Source of the DNA: Candidatus Nanosynbacter featherlites
Lineage (GTDB): Bacteria > Patescibacteriota > Saccharimonadia > Saccharimonadales > Saccharimonadaceae
Length of the DNA: 64,000 bases
NCBI RefSeq assembly: GCF_005697565.1
Contig: NZ_CP040004.1
Coordinates: 62,001 to 126,000, forward strand
Direction: 5' to 3'
How positions within the stretch are numbered: the stretch's first letter is position 1; each line of letters starts with the position of its first letter. Shown here piece by piece: positions 26,375 to 34,999 of the stretch. Made by a program: the position numbers and the translations under genes. Below the pieces are notes generated by a model that was not told the DNA's origin, did no database searches, and saw only the letters and a list, made by a program, of their open reading frames with translations.

Positions 26375-28138
26375 ATGGCGCTGCTAACAGATGAAATACA
26401 GGAAAAACTCATCAAGCTTTTGATTGATGAGGGTCTTGTTGAGAAACGGATTTTAGATGATGCGGAAACACGTGCGAAAAAAGAAGATAAGCCACTCTTT
26501 TCTTTACTAACCGAAGAGGGCGTGATTGATAATGAGCTATTGACACATGCTGTGGCTCAGGTTTCGGGTGTGCCGTATGTCAATTTGAGTAATAGTTTTA
26601 TCGATCAAAACATCTTATCTCTGCTGCCTGCCGAAGTGGCAGAACGTTTCATGGCAGTTCCGTTGGCTGAAGTTCAGAACCGCTTGGCAGTGGCTATGAT
26701 TGATGCCAATAACGTCCAGGCCGTTGACTATTTGGCAAATCGCATTCAGCGTCCGCTGAAGGTATTTATGGCCTCTGAGGATAGCGTCAGGCACGTGCTG
26801 GGCCAATACAAGGCCGATTTGTCTACAGTTAGTGATGCTGCTCAGGTGTCACAAGAAGAAGCGGCCATTGAATCAGCAACTGAGATCAAGACTATTGTCC
26901 AGGACTCTCCAATTTCGCGTGCGTTAAGCACTATTCTGGAGTATGCGGTGAAAAGTCATGCGTCCGACGTACATATTGAACCGCTCGAGAAGGCTCTGAA
27001 GATTCGCTGCCGTGTTGACGGTGTGCTCAGGGAGGTTATGCAGCTGCCAAAAAGCATTGAGCCAGCACTGGTGAGCCGTATAAAGATTTTATCCAGCTTG
27101 AAAATTGATGAACATCGCATTCCTCAGGACGGTCAGTTTGCTGTTAACGTAGCTGGCAAGGCGGTCGATTTACGTATAGCAATATCACCAGTGGTTTGGG
27201 GCGAGCAGGTGGTGATTCGTCTGCTTGATAAGACAGGAAATTCATTTGACCTGGAAGATATGGGCTACGCGGGTCGAGCTCTGCGTAGTATCCGAAAAGG
27301 CATTAAGCGACCAAACGGCATGATCTTGACATCTGGTCCGACAGGTTCTGGTAAATCTACTAGTTTGTATGCTCTGATCAAAGAAATTAAAGATGACTCA
27401 GTCAACATCGTCACACTGGAAGACCCGGTGGAATATAAGATGGATGGAGTTAATCAGATTCAAGTCAATACCGAGGTCGGATTGACATTTGCCTCGGGAT
27501 TACGTTCTATTTTGCGTCAAGACCCAGATGTGGTGATGGTGGGTGAGATTCGTGACGCAGAAACGGCTAATTTGGCGGTCCAGGCGGCATTGACAGGTCA
27601 CCTGGTGTTTTCAACGCTACACACCAACTCAGCAGCTGGCGTGCTGCCGCGCTTGTTGGACATGGGGATTGAACCATTCCTGATTGCTAGTACAGTGAAC
27701 ACGATTATTGGCCAACGCTTGGTCAGACGAGTTGCACCAAAGCATGACGCCTACCAGTCTTCACCTCTGGAGACACAAACCATTCAGTCGACGATTGGTC
27801 ATCTACTGCCGCAGTCACGAGAGCAGGTTGTGCCATATGCTCAGGATTTGGGATATAAAGACTTACCGTTGGCTGGCCAGCAATCGTATACACTAGTGAG
27901 AGGTAGGGATACTCCTCAATCGCCGCGAGGCTATCTGGGGCGAGCTGGTTTGTATGAAGTGATGGATGTTACCGAAGAGATTCAGAATTTGATCGTCAAG
28001 CAGGCAACCTCGGCAGAGATTCAGCGCATGGCGGTCCAGCAGGGGATGATCACGATGCGTCAGGATGGTTATTTGAAAGCTTTGAGTGGTATCACAACAC
28101 TGGAAGAAGTTAATCGTGTTGCAGCAGACACAGCATAA
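26375..28138 (+). CDS. pilB: Pilus extension ATPase PilB
   Basis: A 587-aa hexameric ATPase driving pilus assembly. The N1/GspE-type N-domain covers about 1-150. The motor has Walker A GPTGSGKS (321-328), an Asp box (TLEDPVEYK), Walker B MVGEIRDAET (near 388) and a His box (GHLVFSTLHTNS). The tetracysteine zinc motif usual before the C-terminus is missing; the region from RRVAPKHDAY to YLGRAGLYEVM has no cysteine. Otherwise complete. It is followed directly by pilT. Confidence 0.95.
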   Translation: MALLTDEIQEKLIKLLIDEGLVEKRILDDAETRAKKEDKPLFSLLTEEGVIDNELLTHAVAQVSGVPYVNLSNSFIDQNILSLLPAEVAERFMAVPLAEVQNRLAVAMIDANNVQAVDYLANRIQRPLKVFMASEDSVRHVLGQYKADLSTVSDAAQVSQEEAAIESATEIKTIVQDSPISRALSTILEYAVKSHASDVHIEPLEKALKIRCRVDGVLREVMQLPKSIEPALVSRIKILSSLKIDEHRIPQDGQFAVNVAGKAVDLRIAISPVVWGEQVVIRLLDKTGNSFDLEDMGYAGRALRSIRKGIKRPNGMILTSGPTGSGKSTSLYALIKEIKDDSVNIVTLEDPVEYKMDGVNQIQVNTEVGLTFASGLRSILRQDPDVVMVGEIRDAETANLAVQAALTGHLVFSTLHTNSAAGVLPRLLDMGIEPFLIASTVNTIIGQRLVRRVAPKHDAYQSSPLETQTIQSTIGHLLPQSREQVVPYAQDLGYKDLPLAGQQSYTLVRGRDTPQSPRGYLGRAGLYEVMDVTEEIQNLIVKQATSAEIQRMAVQQGMITMRQDGYLKALSGITTLEEVNRVAADTA

Positions 28139-28152
28139 AAAAGGGGGAATGT

Positions 28153-29223
28153 ATGAACAATCAAGAGCTAAGAATTGAATTATTACTGGAAGATGTGGTT
28201 AAGAAGCGCGCATCTGACCTCCATATTCAAGTGGGCTTGCCACCAATGCTGCGTATCGACGGACGTTTGATGCCAGTAGCTGGTACCATGCCACTTGATG
28301 AAGCGGCGGTTGAACGTTTGGTGTTCCAGATTTTGGATGAAGATCAGCGCCAGATCTTGTTGAAAGACAAAGAGTTTGACTTCAGTTTTGCGTTTGGTAC
28401 ATTGGGGCGATTCCGTGTGAATGCCTTCCATGAAAGAGGTAATTTAGCAGCTGCGCTGCGTCTGATTCCCAACGAAATCAAATCAGCTACCGAACTTGGT
28501 ATGCCACCAATCGTCAATAGTTTCGCCGACTTCCCACGAGGCTTGGTGCTGGTGACGGGTCCGACGGGTTCTGGTAAGTCGACAACGTTGGCCTCATTGA
28601 TTGATAAAATCAACTCAGAAAAGTCACACCATATCATTACTATTGAAGACCCAATTGAGTTTACTCACAAATCCAAGCAATCAGTCGTTGTACAGCGAGA
28701 AGTCCACTACGATACCTACTCATTCTCAGCGGCCTTGCGATCCAGCTTGCGTCAGGACCCAGACGTGGTGCTGATTGGTGAGATGCGTGACTTGGAAACT
28801 ATTTCAGCGGCTATCACCATTGCTGAAACTGGACACTTGGTGTTTGCAACCCTTCACACCAACTCCGCTGCCCAGTCGATTGACCGTATGATTGACGTGT
28901 TCCCGCCACACCAGCAGCCACAAATTCGAGCACAGCTCAGTAATATCTTGATGGCTATCTGTTCACAGCGCTTGGTGCCAGCCATCGGAGGCGGTCGTGT
29001 AGTAGCAGCAGAAATCCTCATCGCCAACCCAGCGGTGCGCAACATCATCCGTGAAGGTAAGTCTCACCAGTTGGATGCTGTTATCCAAACCGGTGCCGAG
29101 CAGGGTATGCAGACTATGGACCGAACTCTGGCAAATCTCGTACAAAATGGTACGATTACCTATGATAGCGCACGTGAATTTGCAGTTGATTTGACGGAAC
29201 TAGAAAGGTTATTGCGAGGATAA
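28153..29223 (+). CDS. pilT: Pilus retraction ATPase PilT
   Basis: A 356-aa protein with the PAS-like N-domain (1-100), Walker A GPTGSGKST (about 136-144), Walker B VLIGEMRDLET and the His box GHLVFATLHTNSAAQ. The diagnostic QTGAEQGMQTMDRTLANLV lies near residue 315. The length is typical. Its presence predicts dynamic pili able to retract, for twitching, host contact or DNA uptake. GGGGG at 28142-28146 precedes the start. Confidence 0.96.
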   Translation: MNNQELRIELLLEDVVKKRASDLHIQVGLPPMLRIDGRLMPVAGTMPLDEAAVERLVFQILDEDQRQILLKDKEFDFSFAFGTLGRFRVNAFHERGNLAAALRLIPNEIKSATELGMPPIVNSFADFPRGLVLVTGPTGSGKSTTLASLIDKINSEKSHHIITIEDPIEFTHKSKQSVVVQREVHYDTYSFSAALRSSLRQDPDVVLIGEMRDLETISAAITIAETGHLVFATLHTNSAAQSIDRMIDVFPPHQQPQIRAQLSNILMAICSQRLVPAIGGGRVVAAEILIANPAVRNIIREGKSHQLDAVIQTGAEQGMQTMDRTLANLVQNGTITYDSAREFAVDLTELERLLRG

Positions 29224-29226
29224 TAT

Positions 29227-30438
29227 ATGAAAAAATACGCCTACGAAGCCAGGGATAGTGCCAGTAATAAAATAGTCAAATCAGTGGTTCAGGCTGAGAG
29301 TGAACATGCAGCCGCGCGTCTATTGACTGACCAGGGCTTTGTGCCACTAAAAATTGAGCTTGAGGACGATAAGTCAAATTTTATTGATAGGATATTGGGC
29401 CGTATCACATCCAAGGACAAAATATTGTTCACTCGTCAGTTGTCGACGTTGATTGGTGCAGGGTTGCCATTGTCACAAAGTATGCGTACGGTGTTGGAAC
29501 AAACGTCCAATAAGCGCATGCAGGGTATCGTTCAAGAAGTGATCGCTGATATTGAAGGCGGTAAACAGCTGTCTGACGCCTTTTCAAAACACCCTGAAGT
29601 GTTTGATAAGCTATTCATTGCCTTGGTTTCAGCAGGTGAGGCCTCTGGAACGTTGGATGAAGCTTTGAAGCGAGTGGCAAACCAGCAGGAAAAAGATGCT
29701 GCAATGCTGCGTAAGGTCAAGGGCGCTTTGACCTACCCATCAATCGTCCTAGTGGTGATCGTCATGGTGGTTGGGTTTATGACGGTTTCGGTCGTACCAC
29801 AAGTCAAAGGCCTCTATAAAGACGTTGGGCGAGAACTGCCAATTTTGACGCAAGTGATGGTTAGTATCGCTGATTTCTTCATCAATTTCTGGTGGCTATT
29901 AGCTATTTTACTGGGATTTGGCATTTACTTCTTTGCCCAGTACTTGCAAACAGAGGCGGGTATTCATATGAAGGACAAATTCAAGCTCAATGTGCCGCTG
30001 TTTAAAGGCATGTTCCGTAAGCTCTACATGGCGCGGTTTACTCGAACCGGACAGACGCTATTGTCAACTGGTGTGCCAATGCTTGATATGCTAAAAATCG
30101 CTGCAGACGGTGTCAACAACGTTATTGTCAGCGAGGAAATCATGCGCGCTGCTGACAAGGTGAAGGGCGGAAAGGCATTATCTCTGTCGCTAAAAAATGA
30201 GGAATATATGCTGGAAATGGTGCCTCATATGATCAAAATTGGAGAGCAATCAGGTAAGGTTGATGAAATGATGGGCAAAACAGCTCAGATTTATGAAAAT
30301 GAGCTTGATGAGGAAATTAAAGCTATATCCACCGCCATCGAGCCAGTATTGATGGTGTTTTTGGCTATTGTAGCAGCTGGTATGGTGGGAGCCATTTTGT
30401 TCCCAATCTATAGTCTGGTTAACCACGTAGGAATCTAG
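29227..30438 (+). CDS. pilC: Pilus platform protein PilC
   Basis: A 403-aa polytopic inner-membrane platform that couples PilB and PilT to pilin polymerisation. Two GspF domains (about 70-190 and 275-395) are visible: LFTRQLSTLIGAGLPLSQSM opens the first and ARFTRTGQTLLSTGVPMLDM the second. TM helices lie near 170-195, 225-245 and 375-400. The start is 3 nt after the pilT stop. It ends the first part of the pilus operon. Confidence 0.95.
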   Translation: MKKYAYEARDSASNKIVKSVVQAESEHAAARLLTDQGFVPLKIELEDDKSNFIDRILGRITSKDKILFTRQLSTLIGAGLPLSQSMRTVLEQTSNKRMQGIVQEVIADIEGGKQLSDAFSKHPEVFDKLFIALVSAGEASGTLDEALKRVANQQEKDAAMLRKVKGALTYPSIVLVVIVMVVGFMTVSVVPQVKGLYKDVGRELPILTQVMVSIADFFINFWWLLAILLGFGIYFFAQYLQTEAGIHMKDKFKLNVPLFKGMFRKLYMARFTRTGQTLLSTGVPMLDMLKIAADGVNNVIVSEEIMRAADKVKGGKALSLSLKNEEYMLEMVPHMIKIGEQSGKVDEMMGKTAQIYENELDEEIKAISTAIEPVLMVFLAIVAAGMVGAILFPIYSLVNHVGI

Positions 30439-30464
30439 ACAACGTGCTAGTTACCGTGTATTAT
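30436..30464 (+). promoter_or_regulatory. Promoter of the pilin gene
   Basis: TAGACA (30436-30441), a 17-bp spacer, and TATTAT (30459-30464). A leader of about 50 nt with AAAGGTGG 8 nt before the ATG follows. Separate expression fits a major pilin needed in excess. Confidence 0.6.
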
Positions 30465-30519
30465 AAGGATAAGCACTACCGCTAACATTAGTAATAGATC
30501 ATAGAAAGGTGGAAACTTT

Positions 30520-30975
30520 ATGATCAACACACAAGATAAAAAAGGCTTTACGATCATAGAAGTGGTATTGGTTCTGGGTATCGCAGCACTGATATTCCTG
30601 ATGGTCTTCATCGCTGTTCCAGTACTAAACCGTAACCAACGTGACACGGCTCGTAAAAACGACTTGAGCCTTGTTTCAACTGCAGTTACTAACTACTCCA
30701 ATGCTAACCGTGGCGCGTGGCCAGGCACTGAGAAACTCCGATCATTTTTGGGCACGGATCTGTCAAAATACACCAACAAAGAGCAGGTCTCAGTTGACAG
30801 TAAAAAGGCTTCAGTTACTGTTGGTGATACCCAAGTTAAGGTCGTTACTGGCATGAAATGTGGTGAAAGCTCTAAGGAGAAGCAGGTACTAGTACCTGGT
30901 ACTTCACGGCAGTTTGCTGTTGTGGTTTTGCTTGAAGGTGGCCCAACTCACTTCTGCCAAGACAGCGGTGCTTAG
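30520..30975 (+). CDS. Type IV pilin, candidate major subunit
   Basis: A 151-aa prepilin. A short leader KKG precedes FTIIEVVLVLGIAALIFLM: cleavage after Gly, +1 Phe, +5 Glu. The C-terminal part has two cysteines (about 115 and 147) that could close a D-loop. It has its own promoter, a good ribosome binding site and a strong terminator directly after it, all of which suit an abundant structural pilin. Confidence 0.88.
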   Translation: MINTQDKKGFTIIEVVLVLGIAALIFLMVFIAVPVLNRNQRDTARKNDLSLVSTAVTNYSNANRGAWPGTEKLRSFLGTDLSKYTNKEQVSVDSKKASVTVGDTQVKVVTGMKCGESSKEKQVLVPGTSRQFAVVVLLEGGPTHFCQDSGA

Positions 30976-30991
30976 AAACTAGGTCAATCAC

Positions 30992-31026
30992 AGCAGCCTC
31001 CTCATCAACGGAGGCTGCTTTTTTTT
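30992..31026 (+). terminator. Strong intrinsic terminator after the pilin gene
   Basis: AGCAGCCTC and GAGGCTGCT arms (9 bp, loop of 10) followed by eight T residues. Confidence 0.92.
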
Positions 31027-31050
31027 GGCATTTCTGCTACCATAAGAGGT

Positions 31051-31932
31051 ATGGATAGTTGTATTATGATCAGTATGACCGTAGGGATTGGATTGTTAGG
31101 GGCGGTTTTGGGTAGCTTTGCTGGGGCGCAAGTGTGGCGACTGCGCGCCTGGCAGCTCAAACAAGACAAGGCTGCTGGTGAAAAAATAGATGCCGCCGAG
31201 TGGAAAAAACTCAAGCCTCTCGTTGGCAAAAAACTCAAACAAGACCGTTCACAGTGTCTGTCGTGCCATCATGATTTAGCGTGGAAGGATCTGATACCAG
31301 TTTTCAGCTGGCTACGTTTTGGTGGTAAATGTCGGTACTGCAAAGCAAAAATTGGCTATACAGAAATCTTGTTAGAACTTGGCCTGGGAGCTTTGTTTGC
31401 GCTTTCGGTATGGTTTTGGCCAGAGTCGTTCTCTGATCTAGGGTTATTGCGGGTAGTTGTGTGGTTGTCAGCCTTAGTGCCATTAACAATATTGTTCGTT
31501 TACGATCTAAGATGGTCCATTTTGCCTGATATTGCCATGTGGCCATTCGTTGCGCTGGGTGGTATTTTTGTAGCCACACGGTTTATAACCTCTTCGGACA
31601 TCGTCGGCCTTTTGATGACACTCAGTGGAGCAGTAGCTATTTTAAGTGGACTGTACCTCGTACTGTATGCTATTTCCAAAGGTGAGTGGATTGGGTTTGG
31701 GGACGTCAAGCTCGGTCTTGGCCTGGCATTATTCTTGGCTGATTGGAAGTTGGCGTTTCTGTGTCTCTTTGCAGCCAATCTCCTTGGTACCCTGATGGTG
31801 CTGCCTGGGATGGTACGGGGAACACTAGACCGTAAGGCTAAAGTGCCGTTTGGGCCGCTTTTGATAGTTGGATTTTTACTGACCTGGTTCATTGGTCCAG
31901 AAATTATCCGTGGATTATTCCCGCTCATATGA
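31051..31932 (+). CDS. pilD: Prepilin peptidase / N-methyltransferase
   Basis: Cleaves prepilin leaders and methylates the new N-terminus. The 293-aa polytopic protein has the cytoplasmic loop with two CxxC pairs (QCLSCHHDL and KCRYCKAKI) and both catalytic aspartates (in FVYDLRWSILPD and GFGDVKLGL). About seven TM helices. Three candidate ATGs lie within 27 nt; the first is used here, with TACCAT (TGC in front) ending 7 nt upstream. It serves all six prepilin-like proteins of the window. Confidence 0.94.
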   Translation: MDSCIMISMTVGIGLLGAVLGSFAGAQVWRLRAWQLKQDKAAGEKIDAAEWKKLKPLVGKKLKQDRSQCLSCHHDLAWKDLIPVFSWLRFGGKCRYCKAKIGYTEILLELGLGALFALSVWFWPESFSDLGLLRVVVWLSALVPLTILFVYDLRWSILPDIAMWPFVALGGIFVATRFITSSDIVGLLMTLSGAVAILSGLYLVLYAISKGEWIGFGDVKLGLGLALFLADWKLAFLCLFAANLLGTLMVLPGMVRGTLDRKAKVPFGPLLIVGFLLTWFIGPEIIRGLFPLI

Positions 31933-31954
31933 TGGCTAAAGAAACCGCTTATGC

Positions 31955-31960
31955 TATACT
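31955..31960 (+). promoter_or_regulatory. -10 of the minor pilin cluster, leaderless type
   Basis: TATACT preceded by TGC ends 6 nt before the ATG at 31967. No Shine-Dalgarno sequence is possible on the resulting mRNA. Confidence 0.55.
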
Positions 31961-31966
31961 AGAAAT

Positions 31967-32653
31967 ATGCGACGACAGGGTGGCTTTACTGTAATTGAAG
32001 TAACAATGTTTCTAGCAATCTCCGGCACCATGGCGATTGCCTTATTGGCTGGTATCGGCGTGGCTATTCAGCGCCAACAGTATCGCGACGCTGTCCAATC
32101 TTACGCCAATTTTTTAACCGAACAGTACTCAAAGGTTATTAGTATAGAAAATGATCGACAACCAACCGATCCGTGTCCTATTCCGGGGGCTAGTGTCAAT
32201 GGCTATCGGGGGCAGTCAAACTGCGTGATAGTAGGGCGCTATATCATTGGCGACGATCAGGGTAGAAGCTTCCGCGTGAAGCTAATTTATGCGTTGCTTG
32301 GGGCTGATGGAAAAACCTGGTCATATCGATCGTCAAATAATAATGTCGCTGAATATCAGACCAACTGGAGTGTAAAAACAGCGCTTGTTGAGCCAGCTGG
32401 CGGCGGTTTGTCGGTCGCTATGGTTCGCAATCCTGCCACCGGAGAGTTGGCCATACGCTCAGATTCGCGCACCTATCCAGATGATAAAATCAGTGAATTA
32501 TTGACGACTAGTGGCGACGCGACCTATGAAGTTTGCATCTATGATGAAAAATGGTTCGCTCCAGAGCGTTTATCGGTCTTTATCGGTGCGCGCGCTGGAT
32601 CAAGTGAGGCATTGACGGTTAAGGGGGCGGGAAATGCGTGTAAAGCGTTATAA
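31967..32653 (+). CDS. Minor pilin / pseudopilin 1
   Basis: A 228-aa protein with MRRQGGFTVIEVTMFLAISG: prepilin cleavage site G-F, +5 Glu and a hydrophobic helix. The globular part has cysteines near 64, 76, 190 and 225. It is first of a tight group of four overlapping genes (20, 20 and 8 nt), the arrangement of minor pilin clusters that prime pilus assembly (GspH/I/J/K or FimU-PilV-W-X order). Confidence 0.85.
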   Translation: MRRQGGFTVIEVTMFLAISGTMAIALLAGIGVAIQRQQYRDAVQSYANFLTEQYSKVISIENDRQPTDPCPIPGASVNGYRGQSNCVIVGRYIIGDDQGRSFRVKLIYALLGADGKTWSYRSSNNNVAEYQTNWSVKTALVEPAGGGLSVAMVRNPATGELAIRSDSRTYPDDKISELLTTSGDATYEVCIYDEKWFAPERLSVFIGARAGSSEALTVKGAGNACKAL

Positions 32654-33185
32654 GCATCAGGCTGGAGATACCTTGATTGAGGTCATGTTGGCGACTGCTG
32701 TTTTTAGTGCGGTTGCTGTTGGTTGTCTGACGGTGATGAATCGGGGACTGTCTATAGCTCAGCAGTCTCTTGAGTCAACACTGGTTCGCCAGCAGATTGA
32801 CGCGCAAGCAGAGATGCTCCGTTTTGTGCATAACAATTCCCACAAGGGCGATGCTGCCATGGCCGAGTTGTGGAATAATCTGCCCAAAAAAGATGCGGCA
32901 AATGAGATGTTGAGTGTTGATACCTGCCCAGATCACTTTGGCGATGGTGAATTTGCATTGCGTTCACGCAGCGATTCGCTTGGTCGAGTGTCGACGTATA
33001 TGCCAGCTCAAGTGTATGCCAAACAAGAGGGTGATGTTTCATATGGTATTTCTGTGCAATTGGTGCGCGTGACTGGTGGATCGGCCTATGATGCTTATAT
33101 TCAAGCTTGTTGGTATGCACCAAGCCAGCCGAGGCCTGTGACGATAGGAACGATTGTGAGGTTATATGCACCAGAGAAGAGTTAA
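32634..33185 (+). CDS. Minor pilin / pseudopilin 2 (PilV/GspI-like position)
   Basis: A 183-aa protein. The leader ends KHQAG and the helix begins DTLIEVMLATAVFSAVAVG; the usual Phe at +1 is Asp, which is tolerated in some minor pilins, and the +5 Glu is kept. Two to three cysteines occur in the globular part. The ATG lies 20 nt inside the preceding gene. Confidence 0.85.
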   Translation: MRVKRYKHQAGDTLIEVMLATAVFSAVAVGCLTVMNRGLSIAQQSLESTLVRQQIDAQAEMLRFVHNNSHKGDAAMAELWNNLPKKDAANEMLSVDTCPDHFGDGEFALRSRSDSLGRVSTYMPAQVYAKQEGDVSYGISVQLVRVTGGSAYDAYIQACWYAPSQPRPVTIGTIVRLYAPEKS

Positions 33186-33876
33186 TTCAGGATTTACCCT
33201 GGTGGAATTGATGCTAGCAATGGCATTTGTGTCGGTGCTGTTGCTTTCCGTGGCGATGGTTGCTGTCCAAGCGGGTAAAATATACAACCGTGGTACTGTG
33301 ATGAAGACAGTCAATCAGTCGGGTAGAACAATTAGCGATGTTATTCGTCGAGATTTTCTGCAAAGTAGCGCTACCAAAATTGTTAACTCAGCCAATCCGG
33401 TCATTGTGGTTCGTGAATCTGGATCGGTCAGGAGTGGACGCATGTGCTTGGGACAATATTCGTACGTCTGGAACATGGCTTCGGCGATTGACGACCCAGT
33501 AGTACGCCGGAGTGGTAAGGGAGTTGTGCGCTCCAATGGCCAGGCTATTAACTTGGCGCGAGTGCTTGATGAGGATGCTGCTTTGTGCCAATCGACCTCA
33601 GATTCATACCCGATGGATATTGAGCCAGAGCGAGTTACCCATTTACTGCGACCCATTGATGGTACTGATGTTGCCATTGCAGTGCATGATTTTACTGCGT
33701 CTCGCGTTACTTCAGCCAATAATTCAGAAGCATTGTACAAAGTATCTTTCACGCTGGGAACCAGTGCCGTCGCTGAGTTACAGGATATGGCCTGTAAGCC
33801 GCCAGAAGACAATGAAGCCAATTTCAATTTCTGTGCAATTAATAATTTTGAGATGATAGTGAGGACTAATGGATAA
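33166..33876 (+). CDS. Minor pilin / pseudopilin 3 (PilW/GspJ-like position)
   Basis: A 236-aa protein with a short leader, RVNSG, then FTLVELMLAMAFVSVLLLSV: cleavage after Gly, +5 Glu, long hydrophobic helix. This large globular type with several cysteines is usual for GspJ/PilW. It overlaps both neighbours. Confidence 0.85.
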   Translation: MHQRRVNSGFTLVELMLAMAFVSVLLLSVAMVAVQAGKIYNRGTVMKTVNQSGRTISDVIRRDFLQSSATKIVNSANPVIVVRESGSVRSGRMCLGQYSYVWNMASAIDDPVVRRSGKGVVRSNGQAINLARVLDEDAALCQSTSDSYPMDIEPERVTHLLRPIDGTDVAIAVHDFTASRVTSANNSEALYKVSFTLGTSAVAELQDMACKPPEDNEANFNFCAINNFEMIVRTNG

Positions 33877-34996
33877 GAGAAGAGAATCAGGAGCGGCGTC
33901 TCTGTTTGCCGTTATTTTTTCAGCAATGTTATTGACTATTTTAGCGGCTGGATTTGTAAAGTTAATGCTCAAAGATCAGCAACAAGCCATCAATAACGAC
34001 TTGTCTCAAAGTGCATATGACGCTGCGCTGGCTGGCGTAGAAGACGCAAAACGCGTGATTCGTGCGTGCCAGAAGGGAAATGCTTCAGCATGTGATGCTT
34101 TGGAGAAGAAAGATTGCAATAGCGTTCGTCAATCAGCGGTATTGGGGGGTGCTGCCAATGCACAGGAGACACTGGTCCAGACCAATAGTTCAAACGGTAG
34201 GAAATTTGACCAGGCATATACGTGTCTGAAGGTTTCCATGGATACTGAAGATTTCTTGTATGTTGGAGCGGAGAACAAAGTGCAATTGGTGCCATTACGT
34301 GCTCGTGGTGCGTTCGATAAGGTGGTTATAGAGTGGTTTAACAAGGAGGACAACGCAAATAAAAATGTTGCACTAGCCGATGTTCACAATGGTGATGTTG
34401 GTTTGCCAGAGAAGGCCGCTTGGAATACGCAAGCTCCAGCGGTTTTGCGCGCACAGGTCATTACACCGGGCAATAATTTCACCATAGACAGTCTGGACTC
34501 TTCGTCAGCATCCCAAGCGGTCTTTTTGCGCCCCAACGGTATCGTTTCAGGGTTGCCAGCAGTAGAAAATGTAGTACACAAAGGCTCATTGCGCCGCGCC
34601 ACTGATACGCCGACGACTCGCAATGAGCCGGCAGGAGTGTTGTGTTCTAAAGATTTTGCACATCCTCATGGTCATTCCTGCAGAGCTGTCATTGAACTTG
34701 ATGAGGTGAGCCCGGAGGCCAGTGCAAATGCCTTTCTAGCGATAAATCATCTCTACAAGGGCGCTAATGTACGTGTATCTGTCATGAAAGGAACGGAGCA
34801 GGTTATGCTCTATGGTGCTCAGCCGGCGGTTGACTCAACAGGGCGAGCAAATAATCTATTCCGTCGCGTAGAAGCGCGCCTGCGGCTTGGTGAGGATATA
34901 TGGTATCCAGCTGGATCTGTGGAGGTCCTGAATAATTTGTGTAAGGATTTCTCGCTTGCTGGCAATATTGTAGAAGGTGGAGCTTGCGACTCATAG
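33869..34996 (+). CDS. PilX/GspK-like protein at the tip-complex position
   Basis: A 375-aa protein. The N-terminus ESGAASLFAVIFSAMLLTIL resembles the PilX/GspK group, which lacks the +5 Glu; helix residues continue with SAYDAALAGVEDAKRVI, the typical GspK/PilX segment. Six or so cysteines. Probably it caps the pilus tip with the three minor pilins. It ends 3 nt from the convergent recombinase gene. Confidence 0.78.
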   Translation: MDKRRESGAASLFAVIFSAMLLTILAAGFVKLMLKDQQQAINNDLSQSAYDAALAGVEDAKRVIRACQKGNASACDALEKKDCNSVRQSAVLGGAANAQETLVQTNSSNGRKFDQAYTCLKVSMDTEDFLYVGAENKVQLVPLRARGAFDKVVIEWFNKEDNANKNVALADVHNGDVGLPEKAAWNTQAPAVLRAQVITPGNNFTIDSLDSSSASQAVFLRPNGIVSGLPAVENVVHKGSLRRATDTPTTRNEPAGVLCSKDFAHPHGHSCRAVIELDEVSPEASANAFLAINHLYKGANVRVSVMKGTEQVMLYGAQPAVDSTGRANNLFRRVEARLRLGEDIWYPAGSVEVLNNLCKDFSLAGNIVEGGACDS

Positions 34997-34999
34997 CTC

